DNA from: Mesostigma viride | Taxonomy: Eukaryota > Streptophyta > Mesostigmatophyceae > Mesostigmatales > Mesostigmataceae | DNA: 64,000 nt | Assembly: GCA_009746045.1 (NCBI GenBank) | Contig: RPFO01000231.1 | Location: 1,620,840-1,684,839, forward strand | Reading direction: 5' to 3' | Part shown: piece after piece, positions 22,101-31,418 of the stretch | Layout: each line of letters begins with the position of its first letter | Position numbering within the stretch: position 1 is the stretch's first letter | Program-made: the position numbers and the translations under genes | Notes under the pieces: model-generated | Seen by the model: only the letters and a program-made list of their open reading frames with translations | Databases searched by the model: none | What the model was told of the DNA's origin: nothing

Positions 22101-22814
22101 TATCTCGGCGAGCCGACTCATGGCAGCGGTACAACCCTCCGCCGCTTGTTGTTCGTAGATGCTGACCGCCTCCTCGACACGCCCGGCCGACTCCAATCCG
22201 AACACCCAGCGAAAAGCATTCCGTCGCTCCTCCAACCCTTGTTGTGGCACCCGGGTCCTGGCCTCACGCCACCGGGTCCCGTCGTTCAAGCCCCGGGATT
22301 GCGGCAAGCGCTGCGTGCGTGCACCGTCCACGGCGCCCCCAGGAGGTTTCTGGCCGTGCCCATTCTCGCCCGGTGGCCCCTGGGAGGCATGCGCGCCCTG
22401 ATCACGCCCACTTTGGGTGCGGCCACCCCCTTCCTCTTGCGAGAGATCGGCACGAGCTTTTTCCAGGAGTTTCTCGATCAGGGAACTGGGCGCTGCTTGC
22501 ATCCCCTCCAAAAGCACAACTGCCGCCTCTTGGCTGCGTTGGAGGGCGAGCAGGCACTGGGCAGCGATCTCGTAGCCGCGCGACCAGGCCTTGTCAACAA
22601 GGATGCTCTTTCTGCATAAGTCCAATGCCACTGTGTGCTGGTTGAGGTACAGAAAGCATTTCGCTTCATTTGTGAGCCATTTCGCGCAGGTTGGCTGTTC
22701 CTGTGCCAGCTGTACATACTCCTCCGCAGCCTCAACATACTTGTGTGAAGAGAAGAGAAGACGGGCTTTTTCCTCGCGGTTTGCAGTGGCCATTGCTGGT
22801 AAGGCCAACTCCAA
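19161..22814 (-). CDS. TPR/Sel1/MYND zinc-finger protein, copy A
   Basis: Intronless frame of 1,217 residues. Residues about 13-110 form a TPR-like helical region (EEKARLLFSSHKYVEAAEEY, KAWSRGYEIAAQCLLALQ). A low-complexity linker rich in G, Q and R follows. Residues about 225-420 contain Sel1-like repeats (GCTAAMSRLAEIFFCGQGV, ILGRAYQNGVGGLTRDLAQA, GAMARLGLHLKDGAGCARDP). Another Sel1-like pair lies near residues 540-620. A conserved block (HLPMLEAYVSSHRGSYTGWG) follows. The C-terminus is a full MYND finger at 1,165-1,204 (CWGC, CGGC, YCSKEC, H-x3-C). TPR, Sel1 and MYND modules are all protein-protein contacts, so a scaffold or adaptor role is likely; no enzyme domain is seen. Met8 (22,793) aligns with the starts of the two paralogues and may be the true start. 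The extra C-terminal RGAIGSLF is unique to this copy. Confidence 0.85.
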   Translation of the reverse strand: MELALPAMATANREEKARLLFSSHKYVEAAEEYVQLAQEQPTCAKWLTNEAKCFLYLNQHTVALDLCRKSILVDKAWSRGYEIAAQCLLALQRSQEAAVVLLEGMQAAPSSLIEKLLEKARADLSQEEGGGRTQSGRDQGAHASQGPPGENGHGQKPPGGAVDGARTQRLPQSRGLNDGTRWREARTRVPQQGLEERRNAFRWVFGLESAGRVEEAVSIYEQQAAEGCTAAMSRLAEIFFCGQGVAADPAAGVFWARQCMESGTPPGGRLLGELETSTPQTILGRAYQNGVGGLTRDLAQAERWLRAAAEGGNVGAMVNLADLLEEQGRVPEEQVALLRRAAGLDHLGAMARLGLHLKDGAGCARDPVEAAAWLDKAVQGGELKAFEGLADLARAQPGPEGIRTLEAARRHVKTLRAREEQRGGVQCITLVVDAHLCLDTQRACDRELSQGELLQLLAAAGGAPPLSFAEFLDGRQPSVGLAAKYRDELMERLGRCRAPTKLEREAAQAAEMAGKRVMSPRSSSDAIFSEGILHLLRKLGKLFRAKGMEDEAHVRFLLPAAKMGDAESCHLAGCYLAARATSGKDLRTAQRLLGQAAARDEPGAQGELDALTRRLARGDVLGDVFDNCIGEACDGVSFFFIGDECELDKWDKGNRSVTPGKKTNKGTGSKSAEVQGAPGGSAGERSKAPGGSSKACTDDKVAMVHEAEVAREERVSMDEGLAALLEAVQPSLDADSPLIPGGPPVHLPMLEAYVSSHRGSYTGWGLLYAMRHFEQALRAMVRKDYAAAVSELHQGFLFNDKGLGIPHSFDLRTGEASPAPAFQPLLDYVDQEVLKGQSSAAPQGCGSSISAPSQRKGRSGGTSARQGRAAHIRPSRAPPSSAPSPFFRAAVVKMFTARDSRDRLRCADLALQAAPPRMAPAVMRWRGHIAAVHCDYSHAFADWDAACKLLRADASTSLWPYDPPEFIGSPSSGLSTSPSDEVARFREIMACTLDLDIGRMEVELSRPVNVDYLMGRPTDAVSHLKRFQQGVPEDTDRVCESYAYLWEALTASAQPGKARPVGNKPVDLLGLWQAVERTMDLQVPVFRPIRTDEVPQMRRMASMLRMEVKVTKKDPNIMPPKGASGVQTSTQGKGSQGGPAISENVAVSMQVFSTCREEGAAVKTCWGCEAKAEPLQRCGGCRLAGYCSKECQKKHWKEGHKEACAKLASRGAIGSLF

Positions 22815-23240
22815 AAGACCAGGAAAGAACAGCGACGCAAGACCCTGCCCTCGCTGAGTGCCTCAACCAACACCGCCAAAGAAGATCTCCTCACAGTACC
22901 TCACAATGCAGCTTCCCGTAGCTAGGAATGCTTGGAAAAGCTGAACCTAGGGATATGCCTGATTAGCAGTTGTTAATGGAATGGCGCCGCCGGAGACGGT
23001 GCATGCTCCGAGAGAATGAACAGGCGCTATCTTGCAGGAGAGGACCCTCCCGCCACCGTGCGATGCTGCATATGCCGACCAAGCCACTGCTGACGTGCCA
23101 CCTGCAGCCGAAGAAATAAATGTCGATGGCAATGCTTTCAGCGCAGATCCCAGAATACGTGCCATGATCAACATTGAGCGCACAACGAAGGTTATGTTGG
23201 CAATGGTGGAAATGATACTGGTTATAAAATAGCGAGTTTA
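22815..23240. other. Upstream region of copy A
   Basis: The first 270 bp are shared with the chimeric pseudogene (2,534-2,790), so the promoter was duplicated with the gene. Beyond 23,085 the sequence is unique here. A short plus-strand frame (23,032-23,232, ending NIERTTKVMLAMVEMILVIK) reads like protein but I cannot assign it. Confidence 0.4.
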
Positions 23241-23337
23241 CGCTAAGCGATTACGGTTTGGCCTCCTCGTACATAGAATTATTGTATACCTGTAACACGA
23301 CATCAAGCGCTTGCCGTCTCGAATTTTTTGTACGTAC

Positions 23338-23352
23338 GTTATATATAAGGGG
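23338..23352 (+). promoter_or_regulatory. Candidate TATA box
   Basis: GTTATATATAAGGGG on the plus strand. It lies 1.7 kb upstream of copy B, so it may belong to an unrecognised short transcription unit. No downstream gene is clear. Confidence 0.3.
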
Positions 23353-24095
23353 TGGGTCAGTCAGCGCCGAGTCGGAAGCGCGGACAACAGCAAAAGGGGG
23401 CATCCAAGTTAAGCGTCAACATTTCGCCATTTCTAGCTTGCGCAGGTCATCACATCAATATTGTTCCAGGCGTGGTGAAAACTGGTACATCGGCACGACA
23501 GGCACGTCGTCTACACCAAACTATCAGGGGTTCTTCCTGATCGCCATTTCACGGGGCTGGACAGGCTGCAAAAAGAGATTTAAATGGGTGGATTCATTAA
23601 ATATTCTCTTAGGCGATAGAGATAGTTTTAGAACTCTTTGCTTTCGTCCTCGATGAAACCGAGGATGAAGCTTGCATTATATTAATGGCCGGTGTGCCAT
23701 TGCCTGCCGATGCGATTTCGGTTGCACGCACCGCTCCCTGATCGAGAAAAACCTTTGGCGCGGAAAACACACGGGTGCACGTCCCCTCCGCTTGGCGCGT
23801 GTTTTGATCTTCCAGCTTGTCATAAGCTTACACTTTTTTTCCGGGTTATTCCCTGGGTAACTGGGTATTTTTATTAACCAATAGGAATATGTGGGTGGTA
23901 CCCACACCAATAGGAATATCGTTAGGTGAAGGGGTTGTCGTACACTTGTTTCTTTCTACAGTATACACACAGAACTCTTACTGCAAAAACATTACTGAAC
24001 CAACAAAAACTACTAATACTACAAGTACATGATACTGAGCGAGTTTTCGTGGGTGCGATGTCGGAGCCACAGACGGCGGGCTGACTTGGACACGG

Positions 24096-24112
24096 CTGCG
24101 GCTATAAAGAGG
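24096..24112 (+). promoter_or_regulatory. Candidate TATA box upstream of copy B
   Basis: GCGGCTATAAAGAGG in a GC-rich setting, about 970 bp before the copy B start. A similar GGCTATAAAAGG occurs at 14,101 inside the LTR element. If used, it implies a long leader or an intron in the 5' untranslated region of copy B. Confidence 0.3.
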
Positions 24113-24304
24113 TCAGTGTCCTTTTTCAGTTAGGTACTTCGCGCTGCATGCCGTGTCACCCAGCGGTGGTCGTATGTCACGTGACGTGTACTCTGCAAGT
24201 CTGCTGCTCATGAGCCGTCACAACAACAACATCGACCAACAGCAGCAGCAAGTCTGTAGGCAACCTGTCCTTCGCCATAAGGAAGAGAGCGATCATTTGC
24301 ATGC

Positions 24305-24450
24305 ACTCGTAGCGGAACGAAGCGGAGCTTGTAGGAAGCTTGTCAGGAACTCGTAGGGACCGCGTAGAATACTCGTAGCGGAACTCGTACAAAACTCGTA
24401 GCGGAACTCGTAGCGGAACTCGTAGGGAACTCGTAGGGAACCACGTAGCG
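24305..24450. repeat. Degenerate tandem repeat, GGAACTCGTAG unit
   Basis: About ten copies of an 11-12-bp unit around GGAACTCGTAGC, with small length changes, lie 630 bp upstream of copy B. The function is unknown. The repeats leave frames open on the minus strand (VPLRVPLRV type), which is a by-product. Confidence 0.75.
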
Positions 24451-25079
24451 TTTACCGCAAACGCGAGGAACACGTTTCTCCTTCGTATATATACGAGAAG
24501 AACGTGACAGGGCCCCTTCGTGGCTTTTCAACGCTTATCTTGGCCTTTCGCTGCTTCTAACGAGCGGCTACGCAAGGCCTTTTTTGTTGGCTTGTTGTCG
24601 TTTTGATGCCGCGTTCCCCAGCAACTGCTATGCTGGCCATTATGTAAGATTTTCCTGGCGTCAGAGAATTACTTTTTATCTGCGAACTCGCCGACGAAGG
24701 CGCGGCAGGTCATGTTGCTGCCCGCGTAATGTACTCATATCAACGGTAGCATCGTGATGACAAGACGTAATCTTCACGACACAGTCTCCACTTATTCGTA
24801 TCGCCAACGATCTGGCATGCGCATGTCTGTTGCGCTGAGTGGATCAGCCTTTCCAGGGCGTTATGAGTAGTTACGTCGGAGGGCATAAGAAAGAAAGACG
24901 GGCGATGCTGCCTGAGGCATGGTCGTCTTAAGCGAGACGAAAGAGCTCTTGGGGAACCGGTTTTGGTCACTCCGAGGCTTTCTTTTTAGCTTCAGAAGTT
25001 CGTGTCCGTTGCGTAGACTCGCGGTCCCATGTGGTCGACATAACAACATCTAATGAACGATACCTAAGCATTTCTTTCG

Positions 25080-28000
25080 ATGGTGCCTGCAAAGCGGGAG
25101 GAAAAGGCACGTGACCTTTTTTCTGAACGCAAATACGCGGAGGCTGCTGACGAATATGCACAGCTTGCAAAGGAAGAGCCTGCCTGCGCAAAATGGCTCA
25201 CGAACCGAGCGAAGTGCCTCTTCAACCTCGGCAAGCTCTTGGTGGCCGTGATACTCTGCAAGAGAAGCATCCACGTCGACAAGGCCTGGTCGCGAGCCTA
25301 CGAGATCGCTGCCCAGTGCCTGCTGGACGGCCACCAAAGCCAAGCGGCCGAAGATCTGCTTGTGGAGGGGATGCAAGCAGAGCCCAGCACTGTGATTCAA
25401 AAACTGTTAGACGACGCCCGGGCCGCCATCCGTAGCCAGCCGAGCGGTCCCCAGTGCAACGTCCCTCCCCTCCCGCGCGCGTTCAAGTTCCTGCCTGACG
25501 AGAGTGGGTACACCCAGCCCCACCCTGGCGGGCGCGCTGACATCAAAACCCCGGATGCGTCCGCGCGCAGGCGGCGGCTTGAATGGGGCCAGGGCTTGAG
25601 CAGGGATGAACAGGTCGCCCTGCTCGACGAGGAGGAGCGGGCGGCGCTTCTCTGTGACAAACGGCAGCGGGCAGTGGACCGGGCAGAAGAGTTAAGGAAA
25701 GCGGGGCGCGTGGAGGAGGCGGTGGCCATGTACGAACGAGAGGCCGAGGCCGGCTGCACGGCCGCCATGGCCGCGCTTGCCAGCATCTATGTCTCTGGCG
25801 AAGGCGTCGCACTCGAGCTAACCAGAGGGATCGCCTGGGCGCGCCGCTGCATACAGGAGTGTCCGGCGCCAGAGTATCGGGTGCTCGGGCTACCAGACCC
25901 GTCAGGGCCAAAATGCCAGGGGCTTCTGGGCACGGCCTACTACAACGGTTACGGTGGCCTGGATGTGGACCTAGTGAAGGCAGAGCGGTCGTGGCGTGCG
26001 GCAGCAGATGAGGGAGTTGCCTCTTCCATGGTTGCCTTGGCCGGCCTGTTGGAGGAGCAGGGCCGCCCGCCGGAGGATTATGCGGTGTGGTACCGTCTGG
26101 CCGCGGAACATGGCCACCCGTACGCGATGCTCGCGCTGTCACAGCTGTTGCTCAAGGGGTCCGGGTGCGCCAGGGACTCTAATGAGGGGATGGCGTGGCT
26201 GCACATGGCGGCCGACGCGGGTGAGGTGCTCGCGGTCAAGGCTTTGGCTGACGTGGCGAACCACCTGCCCGGGACGGCGGGGATGGGCATGTTGGAGGCC
26301 GCGCGCCGGCACGTGCAGGCATGGAGAGCGCGCGAGGAGGGATCCAAGGAGGGCGTCCAGGGACGCACGTTGGCGATGGAGGCTGGTATATGCCTGGACA
26401 TGCAGCGTGCACGGGACGCGGCAAAATCCCGTGACGAGCTGCTGGACGAGCTCAAGGCAGCGGGCGATGCGCCGCCCAGCTTTACAGATTACCTGGGGGC
26501 ACGGCCCATGAGTGTGGAGCTTGCCGTGAAGTATCTGGACGAGCTGAGGGGAAGGCTGGGCCGCCACTGCCCGCTGACCGAGTTGGAGCGGGAGGCGGCG
26601 CTGCTGGCGGAGAGGGCGGGCAAGATGGGGCCGTCCTTGAAATCGATGTCATCAGAGTCTGGGGCACCATCAATGCTGGAGGCCGTCACTCCGGCGCTTG
26701 TGTCGTTAGGGACTTTGTTTGCGGGCAAAGGGATGGGCGATGAGGCACACACGCGTTTTTTTCTGCCGGCAGCAAAGATGGGTGATCCGCAAGCCTGCCA
26801 CCTGGCGGGGCGCTACCTGGCAAAGAGGGGCGCATCGGGCAAGGACCTGCGGATGGCGCAGCGGTTTCTGTCGCAGGCGGCGGCCAGGGACGTAGCAGGG
26901 GCGCAGGATGAGCTCGATAAGCTCACGAGGCGGCTGGCCAGGGGGGATGTGGGCAGTGCTGAGGACAACGATGACGCCAGTGGTGGTCAGGAGTGCAGGG
27001 CCACTAGCGCGTCTACGGCTCCTGGTACCTCTAGCATGTCCACTGCCAACCAAGGCACCGCATCTGGCAGCGGCAAGAGCGGAGGGTCAAAGGCAGCCGG
27101 TTCCACCGTGGCCAGGGGGGCAAGCGCGGAGTGTAATGATGTGCCGGACGGCAGCAGTAAGGGCCACAGAAACAGCGGTGATGTCAATGTTGACCAGGGT
27201 GAAGAGTCGGCGGAGAGGGGGCTCCCCCCTTTCGGCAAGCAGCTGGCAGAGTTGCAAGACCTTCTCAAGAGTATGCAGCCCCACGTGGGTGCTAACAGCC
27301 GGCTCATCCCTGGGGGCCTCCCTGTGCACCTTCCGATGCTCGAGGACTACGTGCAGGGTCACCGCGGGTCGTACACCGGGTGGGGCATGCTGTACTCGGT
27401 GCGGCACTATGGTGGGTTGCTGCTGGCACTGGAGCGCGCGGATTATGCCCCCGCCGTCACGCAGATGTGCCACGCGTGCCTGTTTGACGAGAAGGGCCCG
27501 GGCATACCTACGATGATTGACCCGCGGACGGGGCAACTCGTCCCCGAGTCAAGCTTTCAAGCGCTGTTTGACCTTGTGGACCGCGTGCTGGAGAAGGGCT
27601 CACCGCCAGCATCGTCTTCCCACAATACCAGCGGTGCCAGCGTGCATGCAGCGAATCGGGGTGGTGGCGGCGGCCAGCATGCATCCGGTCCGTCGTCCGC
27701 TCCATCGGCGTCATCGTTGTTTTTCGAGGCCGCCGTGGTGAAGCTATCCATGGCCATGACGGCGCAGGATGGCCTCAGGTTCAGCGACCGTGCGCTCAAG
27801 GCGGCGCCTCCACGCATGGTCCCCGCGATGTTGAGCCGGAGGGCAATCTTCCACAGCAACCGCCGGAAGTCCCTGGCCGACCTGGAGGCCGCCGCCAAGC
27901 TGCTGCGTGCGGACGGCAGCACATCCCTGTGGCCATACGACCCGCCCGAGCTGGCGGGGTCCTCAGGCGAGATGGCAAAGTTCCGGGAGATCATGGCGTG

Positions 28001-28628
28001 CACGCTGGAGGTCAACATGGCGCACTGCTGGCATGACCACCCGGCCAACATGGTGACCCATCTCATGCGGTTCCAGCGGGGGGTCCCTGAGGATACCGAC
28101 GGGCTGCCCAAGTCCTACTTCACTCTCTGCCAGGCGCTGATTTCACTGGGCCCTGATAGGCGGGGTGCCGAGGCCGTGTACAAGCACCTGCAGTCGCTGC
28201 TGGATGAGGCTGACCGCTTGACACCGCTGCGTGTGCCAGTGTTACAGCCATTCCGCGCTGAAGTCTCGCCGTCTTTTCGAGAGCTGAGGGAGACGGTCTC
28301 CATGTTGGTTCAGGTGCGAAGGCAGGGTGGCGCAGGCATGGCTCAGAGTGCAACAGCCTCTCGTTTGGAATTGATGGCCCAAGGACAAGGCAGAGATGGC
28401 AGTGCTGCTGGGTCGGGGGTTATAGGTGCGGCTGGGCAAGCCGCTTCGACCGGAAGTGGGGGTGGGGGCGCTGGCGCGGCTGTAAAGTCATGCTGGGGCT
28501 GCCAGGCAAGAGTGGCATCCCTGCAGCGGTGTGGTGGGTGCCGGCTGGCGGGGTACTGCTCGCGGGAATGCCAGAAGAAGCACTGGAAGGAGGGGCACAA
28601 GGAGGCATGCGCGAAGCTGGCGTCGTGA
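25080..28628 (+). CDS. TPR/Sel1/MYND zinc-finger protein, copy B
   Basis: Intronless frame of 1,182 residues. Residues 7-110 form the TPR-like region (EEKARDLFSERKYAEAADEY, KCLFNLGKLLVAVILCKRSI). Residues about 110-195 hold a linker (SQPSGPQCNVPPLPRAFKFL onward) almost identical to copy C. Sel1-like repeats follow at about 220-400 (GCTAAMAALASIYVSGEGV, LLGTAYYNGYGGLDVDLVKA, YAMLALSQLLLKGSGCARDS) and again at about 550-625 (ACHLAGRYLAKRGASGKDLR). A glycine/serine-rich linker precedes the HLPMLEDYVQGHRGSYTGWG block. The MYND finger occupies 1,138-1,177 (CWGC, CGGC, YCSREC, H-x3-C). An adaptor role is inferred from the domains. The single N-terminal Met is the natural start. It is divergently placed from copy A with about 2.3 kb between the starts. 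Confidence 0.88.
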   Translation: MVPAKREEKARDLFSERKYAEAADEYAQLAKEEPACAKWLTNRAKCLFNLGKLLVAVILCKRSIHVDKAWSRAYEIAAQCLLDGHQSQAAEDLLVEGMQAEPSTVIQKLLDDARAAIRSQPSGPQCNVPPLPRAFKFLPDESGYTQPHPGGRADIKTPDASARRRRLEWGQGLSRDEQVALLDEEERAALLCDKRQRAVDRAEELRKAGRVEEAVAMYEREAEAGCTAAMAALASIYVSGEGVALELTRGIAWARRCIQECPAPEYRVLGLPDPSGPKCQGLLGTAYYNGYGGLDVDLVKAERSWRAAADEGVASSMVALAGLLEEQGRPPEDYAVWYRLAAEHGHPYAMLALSQLLLKGSGCARDSNEGMAWLHMAADAGEVLAVKALADVANHLPGTAGMGMLEAARRHVQAWRAREEGSKEGVQGRTLAMEAGICLDMQRARDAAKSRDELLDELKAAGDAPPSFTDYLGARPMSVELAVKYLDELRGRLGRHCPLTELEREAALLAERAGKMGPSLKSMSSESGAPSMLEAVTPALVSLGTLFAGKGMGDEAHTRFFLPAAKMGDPQACHLAGRYLAKRGASGKDLRMAQRFLSQAAARDVAGAQDELDKLTRRLARGDVGSAEDNDDASGGQECRATSASTAPGTSSMSTANQGTASGSGKSGGSKAAGSTVARGASAECNDVPDGSSKGHRNSGDVNVDQGEESAERGLPPFGKQLAELQDLLKSMQPHVGANSRLIPGGLPVHLPMLEDYVQGHRGSYTGWGMLYSVRHYGGLLLALERADYAPAVTQMCHACLFDEKGPGIPTMIDPRTGQLVPESSFQALFDLVDRVLEKGSPPASSSHNTSGASVHAANRGGGGGQHASGPSSAPSASSLFFEAAVVKLSMAMTAQDGLRFSDRALKAAPPRMVPAMLSRRAIFHSNRRKSLADLEAAAKLLRADGSTSLWPYDPPELAGSSGEMAKFREIMACTLEVNMAHCWHDHPANMVTHLMRFQRGVPEDTDGLPKSYFTLCQALISLGPDRRGAEAVYKHLQSLLDEADRLTPLRVPVLQPFRAEVSPSFRELRETVSMLVQVRRQGGAGMAQSATASRLELMAQGQGRDGSAAGSGVIGAAGQAASTGSGGGGAGAAVKSCWGCQARVASLQRCGGCRLAGYCSRECQKKHWKEGHKEACAKLAS

Positions 28629-28690
28629 GGGATGGCTGGCCGGGCATGCTGACCAGGCTCCTTTGTGTATATTTACGACTCTGTACTACC

Positions 28691-29075
28691 ATTAATTAAT
28701 TAATTAATTAGGAACATAACTCCGTTGGGAGTATATGTAGCACATAGCCCAGAGAAGGGGCATATGGCCTATAATACATTCTAAGCTACTTCCTGCAAGG
28801 GTCGGAATGTAAACGACACTTGCTCTAGGTGCACCAGGGCACCTGCATCCCCATGATCTATCAAGCTATGCCCAGCTAAGGGGGAGCCTGTCATGGGGGG
28901 GAAAGATCATCATAGCTATACAAAAGCTAGAGCGTGGCATCTCAGTAGAGAGCAGCTCTCTGCATGGGCACAGCATAACTAAATAAAGCTACGCATCATC
29001 TGGAGTGTGGCACATCATAGGCACACATGTACATGGCTAAATAATGCTCGTGAATCAGCTGGTATAGTGCCTGTA
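28691..29075 (-). mobile_element. LINE 3' end
   Basis: A TTAATTAA tail comes first on the plus strand, then the ACTCCGTTGGGAGT hairpin and about 330 bp of body. The body matches 44,731-45,115 (-) and, in the opposite sense, 49,262-49,399 (+), for example around GGGCTATGTGCTACAT. It begins only 62 bp after the stop codon of copy B and so may supply that gene's transcript end. Confidence 0.7.
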
Positions 29076-29085
29076 GGAGGCGTAC

Positions 29086-29670
29086 ATGTACATGGAGAAT
29101 CTCATTGCCTCAAACGATGATGTTCTCATCAGGCGTTTTATCCATACATGTCGATACATTGATGATGTCATCGCTTTCGACAACCCTGATTTCGCAACCC
29201 ATTTGTATATCACCGCTGGTCTGCCTGGCATCTACCCGCAAGCGTCCCTCACATTAAAGCTCACGTCGGAGGATACTCATTGCAATTACCTCGATCTTAA
29301 CATTACCCATAACAAGAAGGGCTGGCGTACGGCTGTCTATGATAAGCGCAAGGATCCTAAATACCAGCAAATTCCTTTTATTCGTTACCCCGATATTCAC
29401 AGTCTCCTTTCCCACACAGCAAAATATGGTGTTGTTCTTTCTCAGTTACATCGTTTTTCCCGTCTTTGTTCTTATTGTGTTGATTTCATCACGACTCTTG
29501 TTGAACTCTTGCAGCGTTTATTGGTCAAAGACTATGACCGAGACATTATGCTCCGTCAAGTCCGATGTTTTTTGCAACGTCACCCACATCTGTTCGGTGC
29601 TGCCCCTTGGCACAAGCTCTACAAACAGGTCGTGGACCGGCTGGATCGCATAGTATCTCCGCACATCTGA
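29086..29670 (+). pseudogene. Penelope-like reverse transcriptase, C-terminal fragment
   Basis: An uninterrupted 194-codon frame. It carries the reverse transcriptase catalytic motif RYIDDV at residues 23-28, then IYPQASLTLKLTSED and YLDLNITHNKKGW, then VYDKRKDPKYQ and the diagnostic tail KYGVVLSQLHRFSRLC...DF. The order of YIDD, LYDKR-type phrase, YGV-x-SQL-x-R-x-x-R-x-C and DF is that of Penelope-like elements in the broad group that includes Chlamys and Naiad. The upstream fingers/palm half is absent, and I see no GIY-YIG endonuclease downstream. It is therefore a 5'-truncated copy, although the remaining frame has no stop. It is unlike the LINE enzymes at 45,116-48,823, which have YADD. 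Confidence 0.7.
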
Positions 29671-30139
29671 ACCCTGTGATGCCAGATCTCCTTTGCGGCC
29701 GTTCCGAGCTTGGCACTGGATTCGTTGTCCACATCGTCGCGTCGCTGCAGCAACACGATGTTTTCTGGCATCCGCGGGCTTTTGGTTCCCGCCGCACATT
29801 TGAAAGTGCTGTCCTCCGGCTTTTTGCCTTTGCACCGTGTGCAGTTCTTGGACGTTTGGAATCATGGCATGGCTAACGTGATGACTGACTAGCTACCTTT
29901 TCAGTGGTTTTCCATTTGCGGGTATTTCCTCGTAAATGGTGGGAGAGCGATCGCAGCAATGGTGCTCACCACTAGACACTCCCGGCCAGTTAGGCTCGAA
30001 ACACACGCCCTGATCAAGCATGCTGTTTCCGGCCCCATGCACCGTCTAGGTCATCTAGTCGCTCTACACGTAAGCCAGCCATAATTTCAATGCACAAGGA
30101 TACACATTTCCATCACCATTCATCTTCATCATCCTGAAC
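29671..30139. other. No gene seen
   Basis: Between the Penelope-like fragment and the short dispersed repeat. Several short overlapping frames exist, with no motif or repeat structure that I can support. Confidence 0.4.
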
Positions 30140-30228
30140 GACTCGAACACGCGGACAAGATAACGGCAGGCTCGAGCTACCATGGTCCGGATTCTCCCGA
30201 TTTCTGGCCTGCGCTGGTTGTCTCCTTG
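30140..30228. repeat. Short dispersed 89-bp repeat, copy 1
   Basis: It starts GACTCGAACACGCGGACAAG and ends GCGCTGGTTGTCTCCTTG. A near-identical copy lies at 54,819-54,907, where it has an 18-bp target duplication. Only the last 20 bp or so recur at 43,431-43,450. I see no clear target duplication here. Confidence 0.75.
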
Positions 30229-30277
30229 ATGTACATGGCCACGGTCTATCTATTCTACATTACTACTGCTGTATTCC

Positions 30278-30754
30278 CTAAGCTGGGGCGTCTGGAGTCG
30301 CTGGGGCCGCGGGGGTCGCATGCCAGGGCTTGTGGCCGACGTACATGGCCGCCCCCTTCCAGTACACCGGCTGCCCCGCCTTGGTCTGCCGGAGCTGGAG
30401 GTAGGTCGGCCATAGCTCCCATCGCCGTTGTTGCTGCGCCAGTGTCAAGTCATCGTCAAGGGTGAAGTGAGTCTTCTCGAGCCGCTTGCGGCGTCTGAGA
30501 AAAGAAATCTTGTCCACCGGGTTCTTAAAGGTGAGAAGGAGCGGGGGCGCCCCTGCCTTACCCCGCGCGCGGGGAAGGCGGTGGGCGACCAGCTCGATCT
30601 CACCATTGAGGCCCATGCGACCAAGGATTTCTCTCTCAAACGCACGCGTAAGCTTCTCGGAATTCTCACCTTCCTCCATGTCATTTGAAGTTCTTGACGA
30701 TGACGTTGAGGCTGCGCTTGGCGAGCTCGGCCTCCTCGCGGAGGTCACTACCAT
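30278..30754 (-). CDS. LINE ORF1-like protein, near-complete C-terminal half
   Basis: A 158-codon frame and the best preserved member of the ORF1-like group. A serine-rich start is followed by an acidic helix (EEGENSEKLTRAFEREILGR), then the core domain: EIELVAHRLPRARG, APPLLLTFKNPVDKISFLRR, RKRLEKTHFTLDDDLTLAQQ, QRRWELWPTYLQLRQTKAGQ, ending VYWKGAAMYVGHKPWH. The layout matches the RNA-binding C-terminal region of L1-type ORF1 proteins. No reverse transcriptase follows on the minus strand before the LINE tail at 28,691-29,075. The frame may still be translated, though the N-terminal coiled coil expected of a full ORF1 protein is short or missing. Confidence 0.6.
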   Translation of the reverse strand: MVVTSARRPSSPSAASTSSSRTSNDMEEGENSEKLTRAFEREILGRMGLNGEIELVAHRLPRARGKAGAPPLLLTFKNPVDKISFLRRRKRLEKTHFTLDDDLTLAQQQRRWELWPTYLQLRQTKAGQPVYWKGAAMYVGHKPWHATPAAPATPDAPA

Positions 30755-30789
30755 GACTCTGTTGTATATTTTGAAGTCTGGGGATTAGG

Positions 30790-31116
30790 TAGCATGTTGT
30801 CAAGGAGTGAGGTAAGCTTTTCTTATTGGCCCGCTGTCGTGGAGTCATGTGCCATGTGCACCCTCATGTGCAGGGCCTACCTTGTCAGTGAGGGGGTTTA
30901 CATGTGGACATTTTTCCTCAGAATAACTGGCAGATGGGTGGGGGCTCCGCGTGTGACCGCGTATGGCATTCATAGAGATTCGGGCCGTGGTGCCCCACAC
31001 CCATGTAACTAGGACCTAGATAGCTTACACCATCCATTCCATCCCATGTTCCCCTCCCACTGAGGACTTATGCTCACATGACGCAGTCACGTGTCTATAA
31101 ATTAATTAATTAACTG
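30790..31116 (+). mobile_element. LINE 3' end, second subfamily
   Basis: It ends in CCCCTCCCACTGAGGACTTA, then GCTCACATGACGCAGTCACG, then an ATTAATTAATTAA tail. The same end appears on the minus strand at 43,558-43,685, 44,666-44,730 and, as a 56-bp stub, at 54,578-54,633. Confidence 0.65.
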
Positions 31117-31329
31117 GCAGATTGGCTAGTTTGAATTAATAAGCTTTCTATTACAGGAAGCCTCATCGATGCACAGAGCAAATGACAAGGTCGTCTCGAT
31201 CCCTGCATGTGATAATGAGGGGTACTCCCGGGCCATCCCCTTTGTGGTGGACAGTGAGCATGCGGGGCTATGGGCCGGCCCAAGGTAGCTGATCGAGGTA
31301 TTCCTCAAGCCCAGGTGTTGGGAATTGAT

Positions 31330-31418
31330 GCATTAATTTTTTGTATTATTAAATAATTAAACAAGTGCCCTCGTCAGGGAGTCACAGAGCACCAAAGTGC
31401 TTTTGGGGTGTTGGGGAG
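31330..31418 (-). mobile_element. LINE 3' tail
   Basis: A TATTATTAAATAATTAA tail, then the CCCTCGTCAGGGAGTCACAG hairpin and GAGCACCAAAGTGC, as in the 8,465 and 53,237 copies. It is read on the minus strand. Confidence 0.6.

Noticed and set aside
20346-22619. Plus-strand frames of 287 and 369 codons opposite copy A
   Set aside because: They are antisense to a long conserved frame with clear domains and show no domains of their own.
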